NCBI GenBank assembly: GCA_000775715.1
Contig: JRWQ01000001.1
Location: 434,001 to 498,000 of the forward strand
DNA from: Vibrio tubiashii
Lineage (GTDB): Bacteria; Pseudomonadota; Gammaproteobacteria; Enterobacterales; Vibrionaceae
Length of the DNA stretch: 64,000 nt
Reading direction: 5' to 3'
The notes below the pieces were generated by a model. It ran no database searches and was not told the origin of the DNA. It saw only the letters and a program-made list of their open reading frames with translations. The position numbers were made by a program, and so were the translations under genes. Shown here piece by piece: positions 34,229 through 43,782 of this stretch (the first letter of the stretch is position 1; every line of letters begins with the position of its first letter).

Positions 34229-34797
34229 TGCGCCAATTGCTGACAGCCCTGTCCGCAGTTGTCCTGCTCGCTTATCCATTCGCCGTTTATTTCGGCATCG
34301 ATAAATTCGGCCTTTCCTTGGTGGGGATTCTACTGATCGCCGCCTTGGGAATGCGTCTGCTGTTTGCACAGCGTACTAAGCTGAAAGAGCTAAAATACGT
34401 CGCTCAAGTATCTGCAATCACAGGTATCTCTTTAGTCGGTTTGGGCATCATTTTTAGGCAGCACGGTTGGCTGACGTTTTACCCTGTCGTCGTCAACGTC
34501 TGCATGTTGGCAGTGTTCGCCTCAAGCCTAAAACAACCACAAACTATTATAGAGCGATTAGCTCGTCTCCAAGAGCCAGATTTACCTAAGAGCGGCGTTG
34601 ATTACACTCGTAAGGTCACCATAACATGGTGTTTATTCTTTGTTGCTAATGGCCTGATTGCACTTTATACCTGTTTCCAGCCCCTAGAGATCTGGACCTT
34701 GTATAACGGCCTTATCAGCTACATTCTCGCGGGCAGTCTGTTTGCTGTCGAGTGGATTGTACGCCAAATCATTCGTAAGGATCACCAGAGCAAATGA
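34228..34797 (+). CDS. apeG: Integral membrane protein ApeG (COG4648)
   Basis: The 189-aa hydrophobic protein has about five or six TM segments (for example FGLSLVGILLIAALGMRLLF and SLVGLGIIF). It matches the COG4648-type membrane protein always found in these clusters between the carrier proteins and the ligase. The function is unknown; it may be part of the membrane synthase or export complex. It overlaps apeF and apeH at both ends. Confidence 0.75.
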   Translation: MRQLLTALSAVVLLAYPFAVYFGIDKFGLSLVGILLIAALGMRLLFAQRTKLKELKYVAQVSAITGISLVGLGIIFRQHGWLTFYPVVVNVCMLAVFASSLKQPQTIIERLARLQEPDLPKSGVDYTRKVTITWCLFFVANGLIALYTCFQPLEIWTLYNGLISYILAGSLFAVEWIVRQIIRKDHQSK

Positions 34798-36182
34798 ACC
34801 TAGCATCGGCTAACTTTTCTTCATTTACCGACTTAATGGGTGCGCCACGCTCTGACACTGCGCCCGTGGCGTTTACTCACAGCAAAGTCACCACATGGGG
34901 TGAGTTTCAGTGCCATGTCGCTCAGTTTACTCAGCAGTTAGAGCAGCACCCAGCGAAAAGAGTTGCACTCTGTTTTGGTGATAGTTACTGGTTCGCTATC
35001 GGTTTCATCGCTGCGTGTTATGCGCGCAAGCAGATCATCCTACCGGGTAATTATCAACCACAAGCGGTACTTGAGCTTAGTGAACATTTCGACCTTGTCA
35101 TCCATGATGACGACGTCGCCGTTGTACCGCAACTCACCACACTAAACATAGAGCCTAACCAACCTCGTCAGTCGAAGAAGCTTAGCTTCGAATCGCTACC
35201 GCTAGACCAGATTACTGTTACCCTGTTTACCTCTGGATCAAGTGGCAAAGCCAAAGCAATCAATAAAACGCTAACACAGCTCGATACTGAGGTGGCGATT
35301 CTTGAATCGCTGTGGGGAGAGCAACTCGCAGGGGTACGTATTGAGAGTACAGTATCCCACCAGCATATCTATGGCCTACTGTTCCGTCTGCTTTGGCCCC
35401 TTTGCGCAGGTAGACCATTTGCAGCGCAGAATTTGGAATTTCCCGAGCAAGTGGTCCAGCACGCCGACAGCGACACAGTATTAATCAGTAGCCCAGCGCT
35501 TCTAAAGCGCCTAAGTGATGAGCACCAAAGTGCGCCCCTACGTTGTGTTTTCTCATCAGGAGGTCCTCTGCCATCTAGTGCGGCTAATCATAGTTTGAAT
35601 CTCTTTTCTCATCTGCCAATTGAAGTATTTGGCAGTACGGAGACTGGCGGTATCGCTTATCGTCAACAGCAGAGTGCAACGACCCCTTGGCGCCTATTTC
35701 CGGGCGTGGAAGCTGAGCTTAATAGAGAACACTGTCTGCGCCTACGTGCGTGTCATATCGCAGGGGATGAATGGTATCAAACTGCCGATGAATGCTATTT
35801 CCATGATAAAGTAAGCTTCGATTTGAAGGGCAGAACCGATCGAGTAGTGAAAATTGAAGAAAAGCGAATTTCACTGGTTGAAGTTGAGAAGCGCTTGGAA
35901 CAACTCGATTGGATCGAAGAGAGCGCTGTTATCCCTATCCAGGATGGCAGCCGTTTGGCACTATGCGCAGTTATTGTCCTTAGCAACAACGGACAACAAC
36001 AGATAGAACAACTTGGCAAAGGGAAATTTTGGTTAGCACTACGGAAGAGCTTACGTGCTTGGCTTGAGCCTATCGCGATTCCAAGAAAATACCGTCTAGT
36101 GAGTGAGATACCTCTCAATAGTCAAGGTAAGCGACAAGTCGCTGAAATAGAAAAATTATTCCAAGATGAAGAGCATGGATAA
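34794..36182 (+). CDS. apeH: AMP-dependent acyl-(ACP) ligase ApeH
   Basis: The 462-aa adenylate-forming enzyme has the P-loop-like TLFTSGSSGKAKAI motif, an EVFGSTETGG substrate-pocket motif and a C-terminal lysine-containing segment (LNSQGKRQVAEIEKL). It should activate an aryl acid and load it onto an Ape carrier protein. Adjacent to it is a predicted aromatic amino acid ammonia-lyase, which could supply the aryl acid (coumarate or cinnamate). The ATG overlaps the apeG stop. Confidence 0.85.
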   Translation: MNLASANFSSFTDLMGAPRSDTAPVAFTHSKVTTWGEFQCHVAQFTQQLEQHPAKRVALCFGDSYWFAIGFIAACYARKQIILPGNYQPQAVLELSEHFDLVIHDDDVAVVPQLTTLNIEPNQPRQSKKLSFESLPLDQITVTLFTSGSSGKAKAINKTLTQLDTEVAILESLWGEQLAGVRIESTVSHQHIYGLLFRLLWPLCAGRPFAAQNLEFPEQVVQHADSDTVLISSPALLKRLSDEHQSAPLRCVFSSGGPLPSSAANHSLNLFSHLPIEVFGSTETGGIAYRQQQSATTPWRLFPGVEAELNREHCLRLRACHIAGDEWYQTADECYFHDKVSFDLKGRTDRVVKIEEKRISLVEVEKRLEQLDWIEESAVIPIQDGSRLALCAVIVLSNNGQQQIEQLGKGKFWLALRKSLRAWLEPIAIPRKYRLVSEIPLNSQGKRQVAEIEKLFQDEEHG

Positions 36183-36534
36183 AAGAAAACCAACGATTTT
36201 AAATGTAGAAACCAATCAAACAGCCTCCACCATCACTATGCAGGTTGACGCTGACATATTGGATTTTCGTGGTCACTTTACTCACTTCCCGCTTCTTCCG
36301 GGCGTTAGTCAAATTGACTGGGCACTGTTCTACGCCATTGAATATTTGCATATCCCACCGACGTTTAAAGGTATGGAAGTGATCAAGTTTCAAGAGCCTA
36401 TCCTTCCAGATATGCAAGTAAACCTTGCCTTAAACTGGGACGAAGAGAAACAAAAACTCACCTTTAAATACAGTTCCCAACAAGGCGATAGGTTAGTGAT
36501 TCACTCATCTGGGAAGATGAAACTCGGTGAGTAG
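36175..36534 (+). CDS. apeI: 3-hydroxyacyl-ACP dehydratase ApeI (hotdog)
   Basis: The 119-aa hotdog protein has the FabZ/FabA-type GHFTHFPLLPGVSQIDWAL segment at residues ~35-55, containing the catalytic His and an Asp in place of the FabZ Glu. It removes water from the beta-hydroxyacyl intermediate during polyene elongation and probably forms a complex with ApeP. I preferred ATG 36175 (GAAGAG upstream) to ATG 36166. It overlaps both neighbours. Confidence 0.82.
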   Translation: MDKRKPTILNVETNQTASTITMQVDADILDFRGHFTHFPLLPGVSQIDWALFYAIEYLHIPPTFKGMEVIKFQEPILPDMQVNLALNWDEEKQKLTFKYSSQQGDRLVIHSSGKMKLGE

Positions 36535-38248
36535 CGTGGAAAAATACCAACCTTGCTTCCTGATCCCTTGCTATAACCACGGCAGCACAATTGCCGCTGT
36601 GGTGTCATCTCTCGACCCATTTTTACTCCCTTTTATCATAGTAGATGACGGCAGCAATGACGAAACTAAACAGGCGTTGGCTCAGGTTGCACAGCAAGAA
36701 AACGTTAGTTTAGTAACGCTAGCAGAAAACTCCGGAAAAGGTGGCGCTGTGATGGCGGGTATCCGTAAAGCGAATGAGCTTGGATACAGTCATGTAGTGC
36801 AGATTGACGCTGACGGTCAGCACGATATTGAAGCCTTACCAAATTTACTGGCTAAGTCTAAAGCGCAACCTAACCATCTAATTTCCGGTCAGCCGGTTTA
36901 TGATGAAAGCGTGCCTAAGTCTCGACTATACGGTCGATACGCCACTCATATTTGGGTCTGGATTGAAACTCTCTCTTTCGCCATTAAAGACAGTATGTGT
37001 GGATTTCGCGCCTACCCTGTAGAAAAAACCGTTAGCGTACTTAACAAGTACGATATCGGCACCCGAATGGATTTTGATATCGAAATCCTTGTGCGTATGT
37101 ATTGGGAAGGCGTAGAGATAGACTTTGTTGAAACCAGAGTCATCTATCCGGAAGGTGGGATCTCCCATTTCGATGCTCTGTGGGATAACGTAAAGATCAG
37201 TTGGATGCACACGCGACTGTTTTTCTCTATGTTGCCGAGAATCCCGAGCCTCATTGCCCGCCACCGCCATCGTAGTTCGGAATGTAAAGAGACTCATTGG
37301 TCGAAAAGGCAAGAGCAAGGCACTATCCTTGGTATCAAACTACTGCTAACAATTTACAGTCTACTCGGACGCAAGGTGTTTAACCTTATCCTCCAGTTGG
37401 TGATGCGCTATTACCACTTAACCAGTAAAGACGCTAAACGCGCATCCGAGGTCTATTTAGCGCAATTGCAAAGTTATGCTAAGCAACATTCGATCTCACT
37501 ACCCGGCGATCTCAATAGTTATCAGCACCTGCTTTCGTTTGGCCATACCATGCTCGATAAACTTGCCGCTTGGAAAGGCGATTTCAATGTCGACAACCTC
37601 ACCATTCATGGTCAAGAGCACTTTGAAGCGATGGCAGAAGACAATCAAGGTGTACTTATCTTAGGTTCACACTTAGGTAATATAGAGCTATGCCGTGCAC
37701 TTAGCCGACGTCATGCCCATGTAAAAATCAACGCCTTAGTCTTTACCGAGCACGCTGAACGTTTTAACACAGTAATGAAAGCGGTCAATCCAAATTCCGA
37801 GTTGAACCTGATTCAAGTGAGTTCAATGGGGCCAGATACCGCGATCTTACTGCAGCAGAAAATCGAGCAAGGTGAATGGGTAGTGATTGTCGGTGACCGC
37901 ACCTCCACCAGCAAAGAGGCTCGCTCGGTATGGGCAGACTTTTTAGGTAAACCCGCGCCATTCCCGCAAGGGCCATTTATGCTCGCATCGGTGCTAAAAG
38001 CTCCGGTTTACCTCCTGTTTGGTCTAAGAGACGATTCTAGTGAAAAGCCTCACTTTAACGTCTATTTCGAACACTTTAGCAACAAGATTGCTCTCCCTCG
38101 TAAAGAGCGCCAACAAGCATTACAACAAGTGGTGCAGGACTATGCCAACCGTCTGCAGCACTACACATTGCAAAGCCCACTGCAGTGGTATAATTTTTTC
38201 AATTTTTGGACATTAAGTAATCAACAAGATGACGACGCAAACAAATAA
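36527..38248 (+). CDS. apeJ: Glycosyltransferase-acyltransferase fusion ApeJ
   Basis: The 573-aa protein has two enzymatic halves. Residues ~5-240 form a GT2 glycosyltransferase (VDDGSNDET, and QIDADGQHD as the metal-binding site). Residues ~290-560 form a LpxL/HtrB-type acyltransferase with the catalytic GSHLGNIELC motif (Hx4E). It should attach sugar and acyl groups to build the lipid anchor of the pigment. The start is GTG 36527 (alternative GTG at 36536), overlapping the apeI stop by 8 nt; the end overlaps the lyase gene by 20 nt. Confidence 0.83.
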   Translation: MSSVEKYQPCFLIPCYNHGSTIAAVVSSLDPFLLPFIIVDDGSNDETKQALAQVAQQENVSLVTLAENSGKGGAVMAGIRKANELGYSHVVQIDADGQHDIEALPNLLAKSKAQPNHLISGQPVYDESVPKSRLYGRYATHIWVWIETLSFAIKDSMCGFRAYPVEKTVSVLNKYDIGTRMDFDIEILVRMYWEGVEIDFVETRVIYPEGGISHFDALWDNVKISWMHTRLFFSMLPRIPSLIARHRHRSSECKETHWSKRQEQGTILGIKLLLTIYSLLGRKVFNLILQLVMRYYHLTSKDAKRASEVYLAQLQSYAKQHSISLPGDLNSYQHLLSFGHTMLDKLAAWKGDFNVDNLTIHGQEHFEAMAEDNQGVLILGSHLGNIELCRALSRRHAHVKINALVFTEHAERFNTVMKAVNPNSELNLIQVSSMGPDTAILLQQKIEQGEWVVIVGDRTSTSKEARSVWADFLGKPAPFPQGPFMLASVLKAPVYLLFGLRDDSSEKPHFNVYFEHFSNKIALPRKERQQALQQVVQDYANRLQHYTLQSPLQWYNFFNFWTLSNQQDDDANK

Positions 38249-39782
38249 CACCGTTCAGTTTGGCGCGCAGGCGCTGACAATAGAAGATGTGGTAGCCATT
38301 GCACAAGGTGCCAATGCCAGCCTCAACCAATCTGCAGAGTTTAACGCCAAGATCGACCGTGGTGTTGCGTTTCTAGAACGTCTGTTGAAAGAAGAAGGCG
38401 TGATTTATGGTGTAACGACCGGTTACGGAGACTCCTGTACCGTTGCGATTCCACCAAATTTAGTGGATGAACTGCCACTCCACCTCACTCGCTTTCACGG
38501 CTGTGGCCTTGGAGAGATTTTAAGCCACGAACAGGCAAGAGCCGTTCTAGCCACACGTTTATGTTCATTAGCACAAGGCGTATCTGGCGTGACTCACGAT
38601 CTGCTCAACCAAATCGTCACCTTAATTAACCAAGATATCTCTCCGCGCATTCCTCAAGAGGGATCCGTCGGTGCCAGTGGTGATTTAACGCCTCTCTCTT
38701 ATTTAGCCGCGGCGTTAATTGGTGAGCGTGATGTGCTGTACAAAGGCGAAGTGCGACCAACTGCTGACGTTTATGCCGAGCTAGGCATCGACCCAATTCA
38801 GCTTAAGCCGAAAGAAGGTTTAGCGCTAATGAATGGCACCTCGGTAATGACCGCATTGGCTTGCTTGGCTTACAAACGTGCTGAGTACCTAGCTCAGCTA
38901 TGTACCAAGATCACGGCGATGGTTTCTGTTGGCATGCACGGCAACGACTTCCACTTCGATGAAGCGCTATTCGCTGTGAAACCTCACCCGGGTCAACAGC
39001 AAGTAGCGGCATGGTTACGCGACGATCTAAAAGCCGATCGCCCACCGCGCAACAGTGATCGCTTACAAGATCGCTACTCACTGCGCTGCGCACCACATGT
39101 GATTGGTGTTGTACAAGACTCTCTACCTTGGCTGCGTTCAATGATTGAAAACGAACTCAACAGCGCCAACGACAACCCAATTATTGACGGCGACAACGAG
39201 CGCGTTCTACACGGTGGTCACTTCTATGGCGGCCATATCGCAATGGCAATGGATACGCTGAAAACCGGTATCGCAAACCTAGCTGACTTACTGGATCGCC
39301 AAATGGCGCAGCTAATGGATTACAAGTTCAACAACGGTTTACCATTTAACTTGACGGGTGCGGAAGGCGAACGTAAGCCGATCAACCACGGCTTTAAAGC
39401 GGTGCAAATTGGTATTTCTGCCTGGACAGCAGAAGCGCTAAAACACACCATGCCAGCGAGTGTTTTCTCTCGCTCTACAGAGTGCCATAACCAAGATAAG
39501 GTCAGCATGGGCACCATCGCAGCGCGCGACTGTATCCGTGTACTAGAACTTACTGAACAAGTTGCTGCGGCATCACTACTCGCCAGTGTTCAAGCGCTGG
39601 AGATTCGTCGTCGCCACAATGAACTCGATGAACACCATATGAGCGACAATCTTAAAATGATTCGCGACGCAGTACTTCGCGAGTTCGATTTTGTTGCAGA
39701 AGATCGCCCACTAGAAAAAGATTTACGCCACTTTATTGAACGTATCCAGCAGCGCCACTGGTCGTTGTACGCGGAGGCATAA
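38229..39782 (+). CDS. Histidine/phenylalanine/tyrosine ammonia-lyase family enzyme (starter supply)
   Basis: The 517-aa protein belongs to the MIO-dependent aromatic amino acid lyases. The prosthetic-group triad Ala-Ser-Gly is at 149-151 in GSVGASGDLTP, and the catalytic Tyr loop is YGVTTGYG at 60-67. Selectivity-region residues are F89-H90 in LTRFHGCG; characterised tyrosine lyases carry His-Leu and histidine lyases Ser-His there. It probably deaminates tyrosine or phenylalanine to p-coumarate or cinnamate as the polyene starter, for which flexirubin-type clusters use a tyrosine lyase. The gene overlaps apeJ by 20 nt and abuts apeK (TAATG), so it is part of the operon and not a hut gene. 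Confidence 0.85.
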   Translation: MTTQTNNTVQFGAQALTIEDVVAIAQGANASLNQSAEFNAKIDRGVAFLERLLKEEGVIYGVTTGYGDSCTVAIPPNLVDELPLHLTRFHGCGLGEILSHEQARAVLATRLCSLAQGVSGVTHDLLNQIVTLINQDISPRIPQEGSVGASGDLTPLSYLAAALIGERDVLYKGEVRPTADVYAELGIDPIQLKPKEGLALMNGTSVMTALACLAYKRAEYLAQLCTKITAMVSVGMHGNDFHFDEALFAVKPHPGQQQVAAWLRDDLKADRPPRNSDRLQDRYSLRCAPHVIGVVQDSLPWLRSMIENELNSANDNPIIDGDNERVLHGGHFYGGHIAMAMDTLKTGIANLADLLDRQMAQLMDYKFNNGLPFNLTGAEGERKPINHGFKAVQIGISAWTAEALKHTMPASVFSRSTECHNQDKVSMGTIAARDCIRVLELTEQVAAASLLASVQALEIRRRHNELDEHHMSDNLKMIRDAVLREFDFVAEDRPLEKDLRHFIERIQQRHWSLYAEA

Positions 39783-40231
39783 TGGATCACGAGATTCAAT
39801 TTCCGCTCGAATCTGAGGTGACTATTGTCACCTCCTTCCAAGACGCTGATCCTATGGGTGTTATCTATCATGGCAACTACTTCCGTTACTTTGAGGAAGC
39901 AAGACGTGTGATGATGGACAAAATCAATTATGGCTACCTAGCCATGAATGACTCTGGCTACATGTGGCCGATCATTGGTACTCAGGTAAAATACGTCAAA
40001 GCGATCCCGTTCAATCACACGATCCGCGTGACAGCTAAGCTGACAGAGTGGGAAAACCGCCTACGAGTTGACTACGTCATTTATGATGCTCAAACGGGCA
40101 AAAGAATGTGTAAAGGTCACACCATGCAAGTAGCGGTGGCAATAGAATCAGAAGAGATGTGTTTTGCTTCGCCAAACGTCTTCACCGATAAAGTGGAACA
40201 TTGGCATCAATACGGGAACCTAGCTGAATGA
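39782..40231 (+). CDS. apeK: Acyl thioesterase ApeK (4HBT hotdog)
   Basis: The 149-aa protein is a 4-hydroxybenzoyl-CoA thioesterase-type hotdog fold with the catalytic DADPMGVIYHGNYFRYFEEA motif at residues ~19-38. It should cleave acyl or polyene thioesters, either releasing product or proofreading the carriers. It starts in overlap with the lyase stop and its stop overlaps apeL (ATGA). Confidence 0.85.
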   Translation: MDHEIQFPLESEVTIVTSFQDADPMGVIYHGNYFRYFEEARRVMMDKINYGYLAMNDSGYMWPIIGTQVKYVKAIPFNHTIRVTAKLTEWENRLRVDYVIYDAQTGKRMCKGHTMQVAVAIESEEMCFASPNVFTDKVEHWHQYGNLAE

Positions 40232-40836
40232 AAAAGTGGTTGATGCTCGCGCTAATGGCGCTATCTCCTTTCTGTCAGGCAAGCGTTACTGACTTAGAAT
40301 CTCTGCAGAAGCAACTTGCTCAGCATACCATTGTTCGTGGCGACTTTACCCAACTGCGCCATATCGAAATGTTTGCCGAGCCATTAAGTTCACAAGGTAA
40401 CTTCACGCTTAGCAAACAAATGGGGCTACTCTGGCACCAAACCACACCATTCCCAGTTAACCTTGTTCTTACCGAAGACAAACTTCGCCAAACCTTCGCA
40501 GGGCAAGAGCCGCAAGTGATCACAGCCAAAGATAACCCTATGGCGTTCTACTTTAGCCACGTTTTCTTGGCTGTTTTTCATGGTGACACGAATGCCCTGA
40601 AAGAGCAGTTCGAGATTGAGTTTGATACCAGTGCTGAGCAGTGGACAATCGAGCTCACCCCAAAACAAGCTCCGCTCAATGCCGTTTTTAAAAATATTAC
40701 GCTTGTCGGTAATGAAGATATCGATGGCCTAACACTACAAGAAGTTCGCGGTGATAAAACTGAAATACTATTTTCAAATCAAACCCACCAGCCTAAGAGC
40801 CTAAACGATGCTGAAACAGCACAATTCAGTTTCTAA
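40228..40836 (+). CDS. apeL: LolA-like periplasmic carrier ApeL
   Basis: The 202-aa exported protein has a signal peptide ending near FCQA-SVTD (residue ~19). The body (GDFTQLRHIEMFAEPLSSQGNF) matches the LolA-like outer-membrane lipoprotein carrier fold. In this cluster it would carry the pigment lipid across the periplasm between the MMPL exporter and the outer membrane (inference from family and context). Confidence 0.8.
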   Translation: MKKWLMLALMALSPFCQASVTDLESLQKQLAQHTIVRGDFTQLRHIEMFAEPLSSQGNFTLSKQMGLLWHQTTPFPVNLVLTEDKLRQTFAGQEPQVITAKDNPMAFYFSHVFLAVFHGDTNALKEQFEIEFDTSAEQWTIELTPKQAPLNAVFKNITLVGNEDIDGLTLQEVRGDKTEILFSNQTHQPKSLNDAETAQFSF

Positions 40837-43153
40837 TCTCTCTAACGTGTTGAGTATGCCGACAACAAAAAAAATCGCCCTCGCATGGTTAGCTTTGGTA
40901 CTGCTATTCCTTGCCATGCTCGCCAAGCAGTGGTTCTGGTCGGCGCAATCGCCAATTGAAACCAACATTCTCAAGCTGTTGCCCGTTAATCAACAAGACC
41001 CAATCGCTGAGCAAGCATTTGAGTCCATTTCAGGCAACTTGAGCGACAAAGTCATTTTCGTTGTGACAGCTCCAACAGACCAACAATCCTTTTCAGCGGC
41101 GCAGCAACTTGAAAAGTCGTTGACTCAAACAGGTTTGTTTTCGCAAGTGGCAGGACAAGTCAGCTCAGAGCAGCAAAGCCAATGGGCCGCCTACTATTTC
41201 CAACATAGATTTCAACAGCTGACCGACCAACAGCGTGCGCGGTTAACCTCTCAACCAGAGAAGCAGGTTCAGCATGTGGTTCAATCACTTTATAATCCGT
41301 TTTCTGGTGTGACAGGCAAAGAGCTGAGCAACGATCCTTTTTTGCTGTTCCGTGACTATCTAGCCCAGTTAACCCAGAAAAGCTCTGCGTTTACCCTTGA
41401 CCAAGGCTACTTAACGGCAAGCTACCAAGGGCAAAAATATGTATTGATCACCGCCACACTCAACCATTCACCTTACAGCCTAAGTGCCCAACAAGGCGTA
41501 ACAGATATACTTGCAATTGAGCAATCCCTAGCAAAGCAGTTCGACGCCGAAACATTGCACACTGGCGTGCTGTTTTATGCACAATTTGGCACTGAGAGTG
41601 CTAAGTCCGAGATCAGTACCATCGGATTATTCTCTCTGCTGGGCGTGATCGTACTAATTGTGAGCGTCTTCCGCAGTATTGTGCCGCTTTCGCTTGCCTT
41701 GCTCTCAATCAGCATTGGGCTGCTATCTGCCTTAGCCATGACCACTTGGATATTCGGTACAGTGCATCTGTTTAGTTTGGTGTTTGGTGTGAGCTTGATT
41801 GGTGTTTCCATCGATTACGCTTTCCACTACCTCACCGAAAGGCTCGCTGACGGGCAAAAGTGGGATAGCCGTCAAGGCCTCAAACATATATTTGTCGCCA
41901 TCACCATGGGCTTAGTGACCAGTTTAATTGGCTACTTAGGTATGCTTATTGCTCCTTTCCCCGGCTTACAGCAACTGGCGCTATTCTCCTCATTTGGTTT
42001 GATTTCCGCCTACGCAACCGTAGTGGCCTGGTATCCGGTTTTGGCCGTAAAACCAAGCCATGATAGAGCGCTTCCGGGTCAGTGGATTTGGCAGCAGTGG
42101 CTATCGTTGTGGAGCAAAGCGACGGTTAAGTATGGATTACCGATCGCGTGTGTATTGGCAACGATCGTGCCTTTAGCGAATCTTCATTACGATGACGACA
42201 TCAAGCAACTACAAGCCATGCCAAATGACTTAAAGCAACAAGAAGCCTTAATCAGTCAACTAAGCGGCATGCAATCTTCACAGCAAATGTTGGTAGTAAC
42301 CGCTGAAAATGACGAAGCGCTTATGCAGCGTTTAGAGGCATTGACGCCTACGTTAAATGATTGGCAGCAAGATGGAGTCATTAATGGCTATCAGAGTTTA
42401 AACCAATACATTAGTTCAATAGATCGTCAACAACAGAACTACCAGCTGATTAGCGACTTGTATCAAAAGCAAGGAGACAAGCTAACCACTGCGCTTTCGC
42501 TAACCAAATCACCGCAACTGTTGCAGGGTTTCGAGCCTGTTTCACTCGTAAACTATCTGTCACACACCGTTTCTGAACCCATTCGTTTTCTCTACATTGG
42601 CCGAATCGATGATCAGGTGGCAGCTGCTGTCGTGCTCAACGAGCTTACACATCCGACAGAAGTTAAACGTTTCGCTATAGCCCACTCGGATATTAGTTAT
42701 CTTAATAAGGCTGAGGAGGTTTCTACGCTGTTCTCAGAATATCGAGTGAAGGTGATGGAGTTGTTGATAGCGGCGCTAGGCGTCATTACCCTAATTCTGC
42801 TTAAACGCTACGGGCTAAAACACGCCATGCGCATACTAATGCCATCCCTGATAGCCTGTGCAGCAGGTTTGGCTATGGCTTCAGCGCTCGGTTCGACACT
42901 CAATCTATTTAACTTACTTGCCCTGATTCTCATCGTAGGCATCGGCATTGACTACACACTGTTTTTTGCAGAAAAAGCTGGCAGTCAAAGCACCTTGTTG
43001 GCCATTACGCTATCAGCGATGACAACCCTACTATCATTTGGATTGTTGGCACTTAGCCAAACTCACGCCATTCATAGTTTTGGCATCACTGTTCTAAGCG
43101 GGATTTTTGTTGCTTGGCTACTATCACCTATGGCGATAAAGGATAAATCATGA
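40808..43153 (+). CDS. apeM: MMPL-family exporter ApeM
   Basis: The 781-aa RND/MMPL-type transporter has about 12 TM segments in two repeats. Each repeat has a large periplasmic loop and the GVSLIGVSIDYAFHYLTE and GIGIDYTLFF segments, where RND proteins carry the proton-relay acidic residue. It should export the polyene lipid from the inner membrane. The start at 40808 overlaps apeL by 29 nt; ATG 40856 just before the first TM segment is a fair alternative. Confidence 0.83.
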   Translation: MLKQHNSVSNLSNVLSMPTTKKIALAWLALVLLFLAMLAKQWFWSAQSPIETNILKLLPVNQQDPIAEQAFESISGNLSDKVIFVVTAPTDQQSFSAAQQLEKSLTQTGLFSQVAGQVSSEQQSQWAAYYFQHRFQQLTDQQRARLTSQPEKQVQHVVQSLYNPFSGVTGKELSNDPFLLFRDYLAQLTQKSSAFTLDQGYLTASYQGQKYVLITATLNHSPYSLSAQQGVTDILAIEQSLAKQFDAETLHTGVLFYAQFGTESAKSEISTIGLFSLLGVIVLIVSVFRSIVPLSLALLSISIGLLSALAMTTWIFGTVHLFSLVFGVSLIGVSIDYAFHYLTERLADGQKWDSRQGLKHIFVAITMGLVTSLIGYLGMLIAPFPGLQQLALFSSFGLISAYATVVAWYPVLAVKPSHDRALPGQWIWQQWLSLWSKATVKYGLPIACVLATIVPLANLHYDDDIKQLQAMPNDLKQQEALISQLSGMQSSQQMLVVTAENDEALMQRLEALTPTLNDWQQDGVINGYQSLNQYISSIDRQQQNYQLISDLYQKQGDKLTTALSLTKSPQLLQGFEPVSLVNYLSHTVSEPIRFLYIGRIDDQVAAAVVLNELTHPTEVKRFAIAHSDISYLNKAEEVSTLFSEYRVKVMELLIAALGVITLILLKRYGLKHAMRILMPSLIACAAGLAMASALGSTLNLFNLLALILIVGIGIDYTLFFAEKAGSQSTLLAITLSAMTTLLSFGLLALSQTHAIHSFGITVLSGIFVAWLLSPMAIKDKS

Positions 43154-43761
43154 GACTAGATCTGCTCTTGCGTACATTGTTAGCCGCTACTCTAAGCCTT
43201 GCCATAGCAGCTTGTAGCTCAACCGAGCAAAATGCTAAGCCGAGTGTTCAGCTTTCTCAGGGTCAACAGGTTAACTTGCCATCGGCTACTTCCTTGGGTT
43301 TCGGTTTGAATGCAAGCCAGCTCATTGAAGCGACTTGGGACACTGGAAAAAAACAGCGCGTTGAGCAATTACCTGTTCAATTGCAAGTTAACGGCAATAC
43401 ACTTGTTTTAGCTGGTTTTTCATCTTGGGGAACTCGAATCTTATCCCTTAATTATCAAGATGATAAGATAACCTCCGAAGTACTAACTGGTCTTGATGGC
43501 GTGGTACCCGCTCCCGAGCAGGTACTATTCAACCTAATGATCACGCTCTGGCCTGTTTCTGCTTGGGAAGGCCCGTTAAATGAGGTAAGGTGGCGGATAG
43601 TTGAAAATTATAACTCCCGCTCTGTTTTCGATAGCAATGACAACAAAATTATTGATGTCCAATATAGCAATCAAGACAGGCTAGCTGGAGAGATCATTTT
43701 CCACCATTTAATTGATAACTATACAATTAAAATTAAAACGCTCCAATTTAGTAAAACATAG
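43150..43761 (+). CDS. apeN: DUF3261 lipoprotein ApeN
   Basis: The 203-aa lipoprotein has a lipobox (AIAAC, Cys 22). Its mature part (SWGTRILSLNYQDDKITSEVL, then PAPEQVLFNLMITLWP) matches the DUF3261 lipoproteins of aryl polyene clusters. It is probably the outer-membrane acceptor of the polyene lipid, analogous to LolB. It overlaps the apeM stop (ATGA) and is followed by a 21-nt gap before apeO. Confidence 0.78.
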   Translation: MRLDLLLRTLLAATLSLAIAACSSTEQNAKPSVQLSQGQQVNLPSATSLGFGLNASQLIEATWDTGKKQRVEQLPVQLQVNGNTLVLAGFSSWGTRILSLNYQDDKITSEVLTGLDGVVPAPEQVLFNLMITLWPVSAWEGPLNEVRWRIVENYNSRSVFDSNDNKIIDVQYSNQDRLAGEIIFHHLIDNYTIKIKTLQFSKT

Positions 43762-43782
43762 ATAACACCACAGATAGCCAAC

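Noticed and set aside
36926..37318. 130-codon minus-strand ORF within apeJ
   Set aside because: It is antisense to the GT2 domain of apeJ, where the plus-strand motifs are intact.
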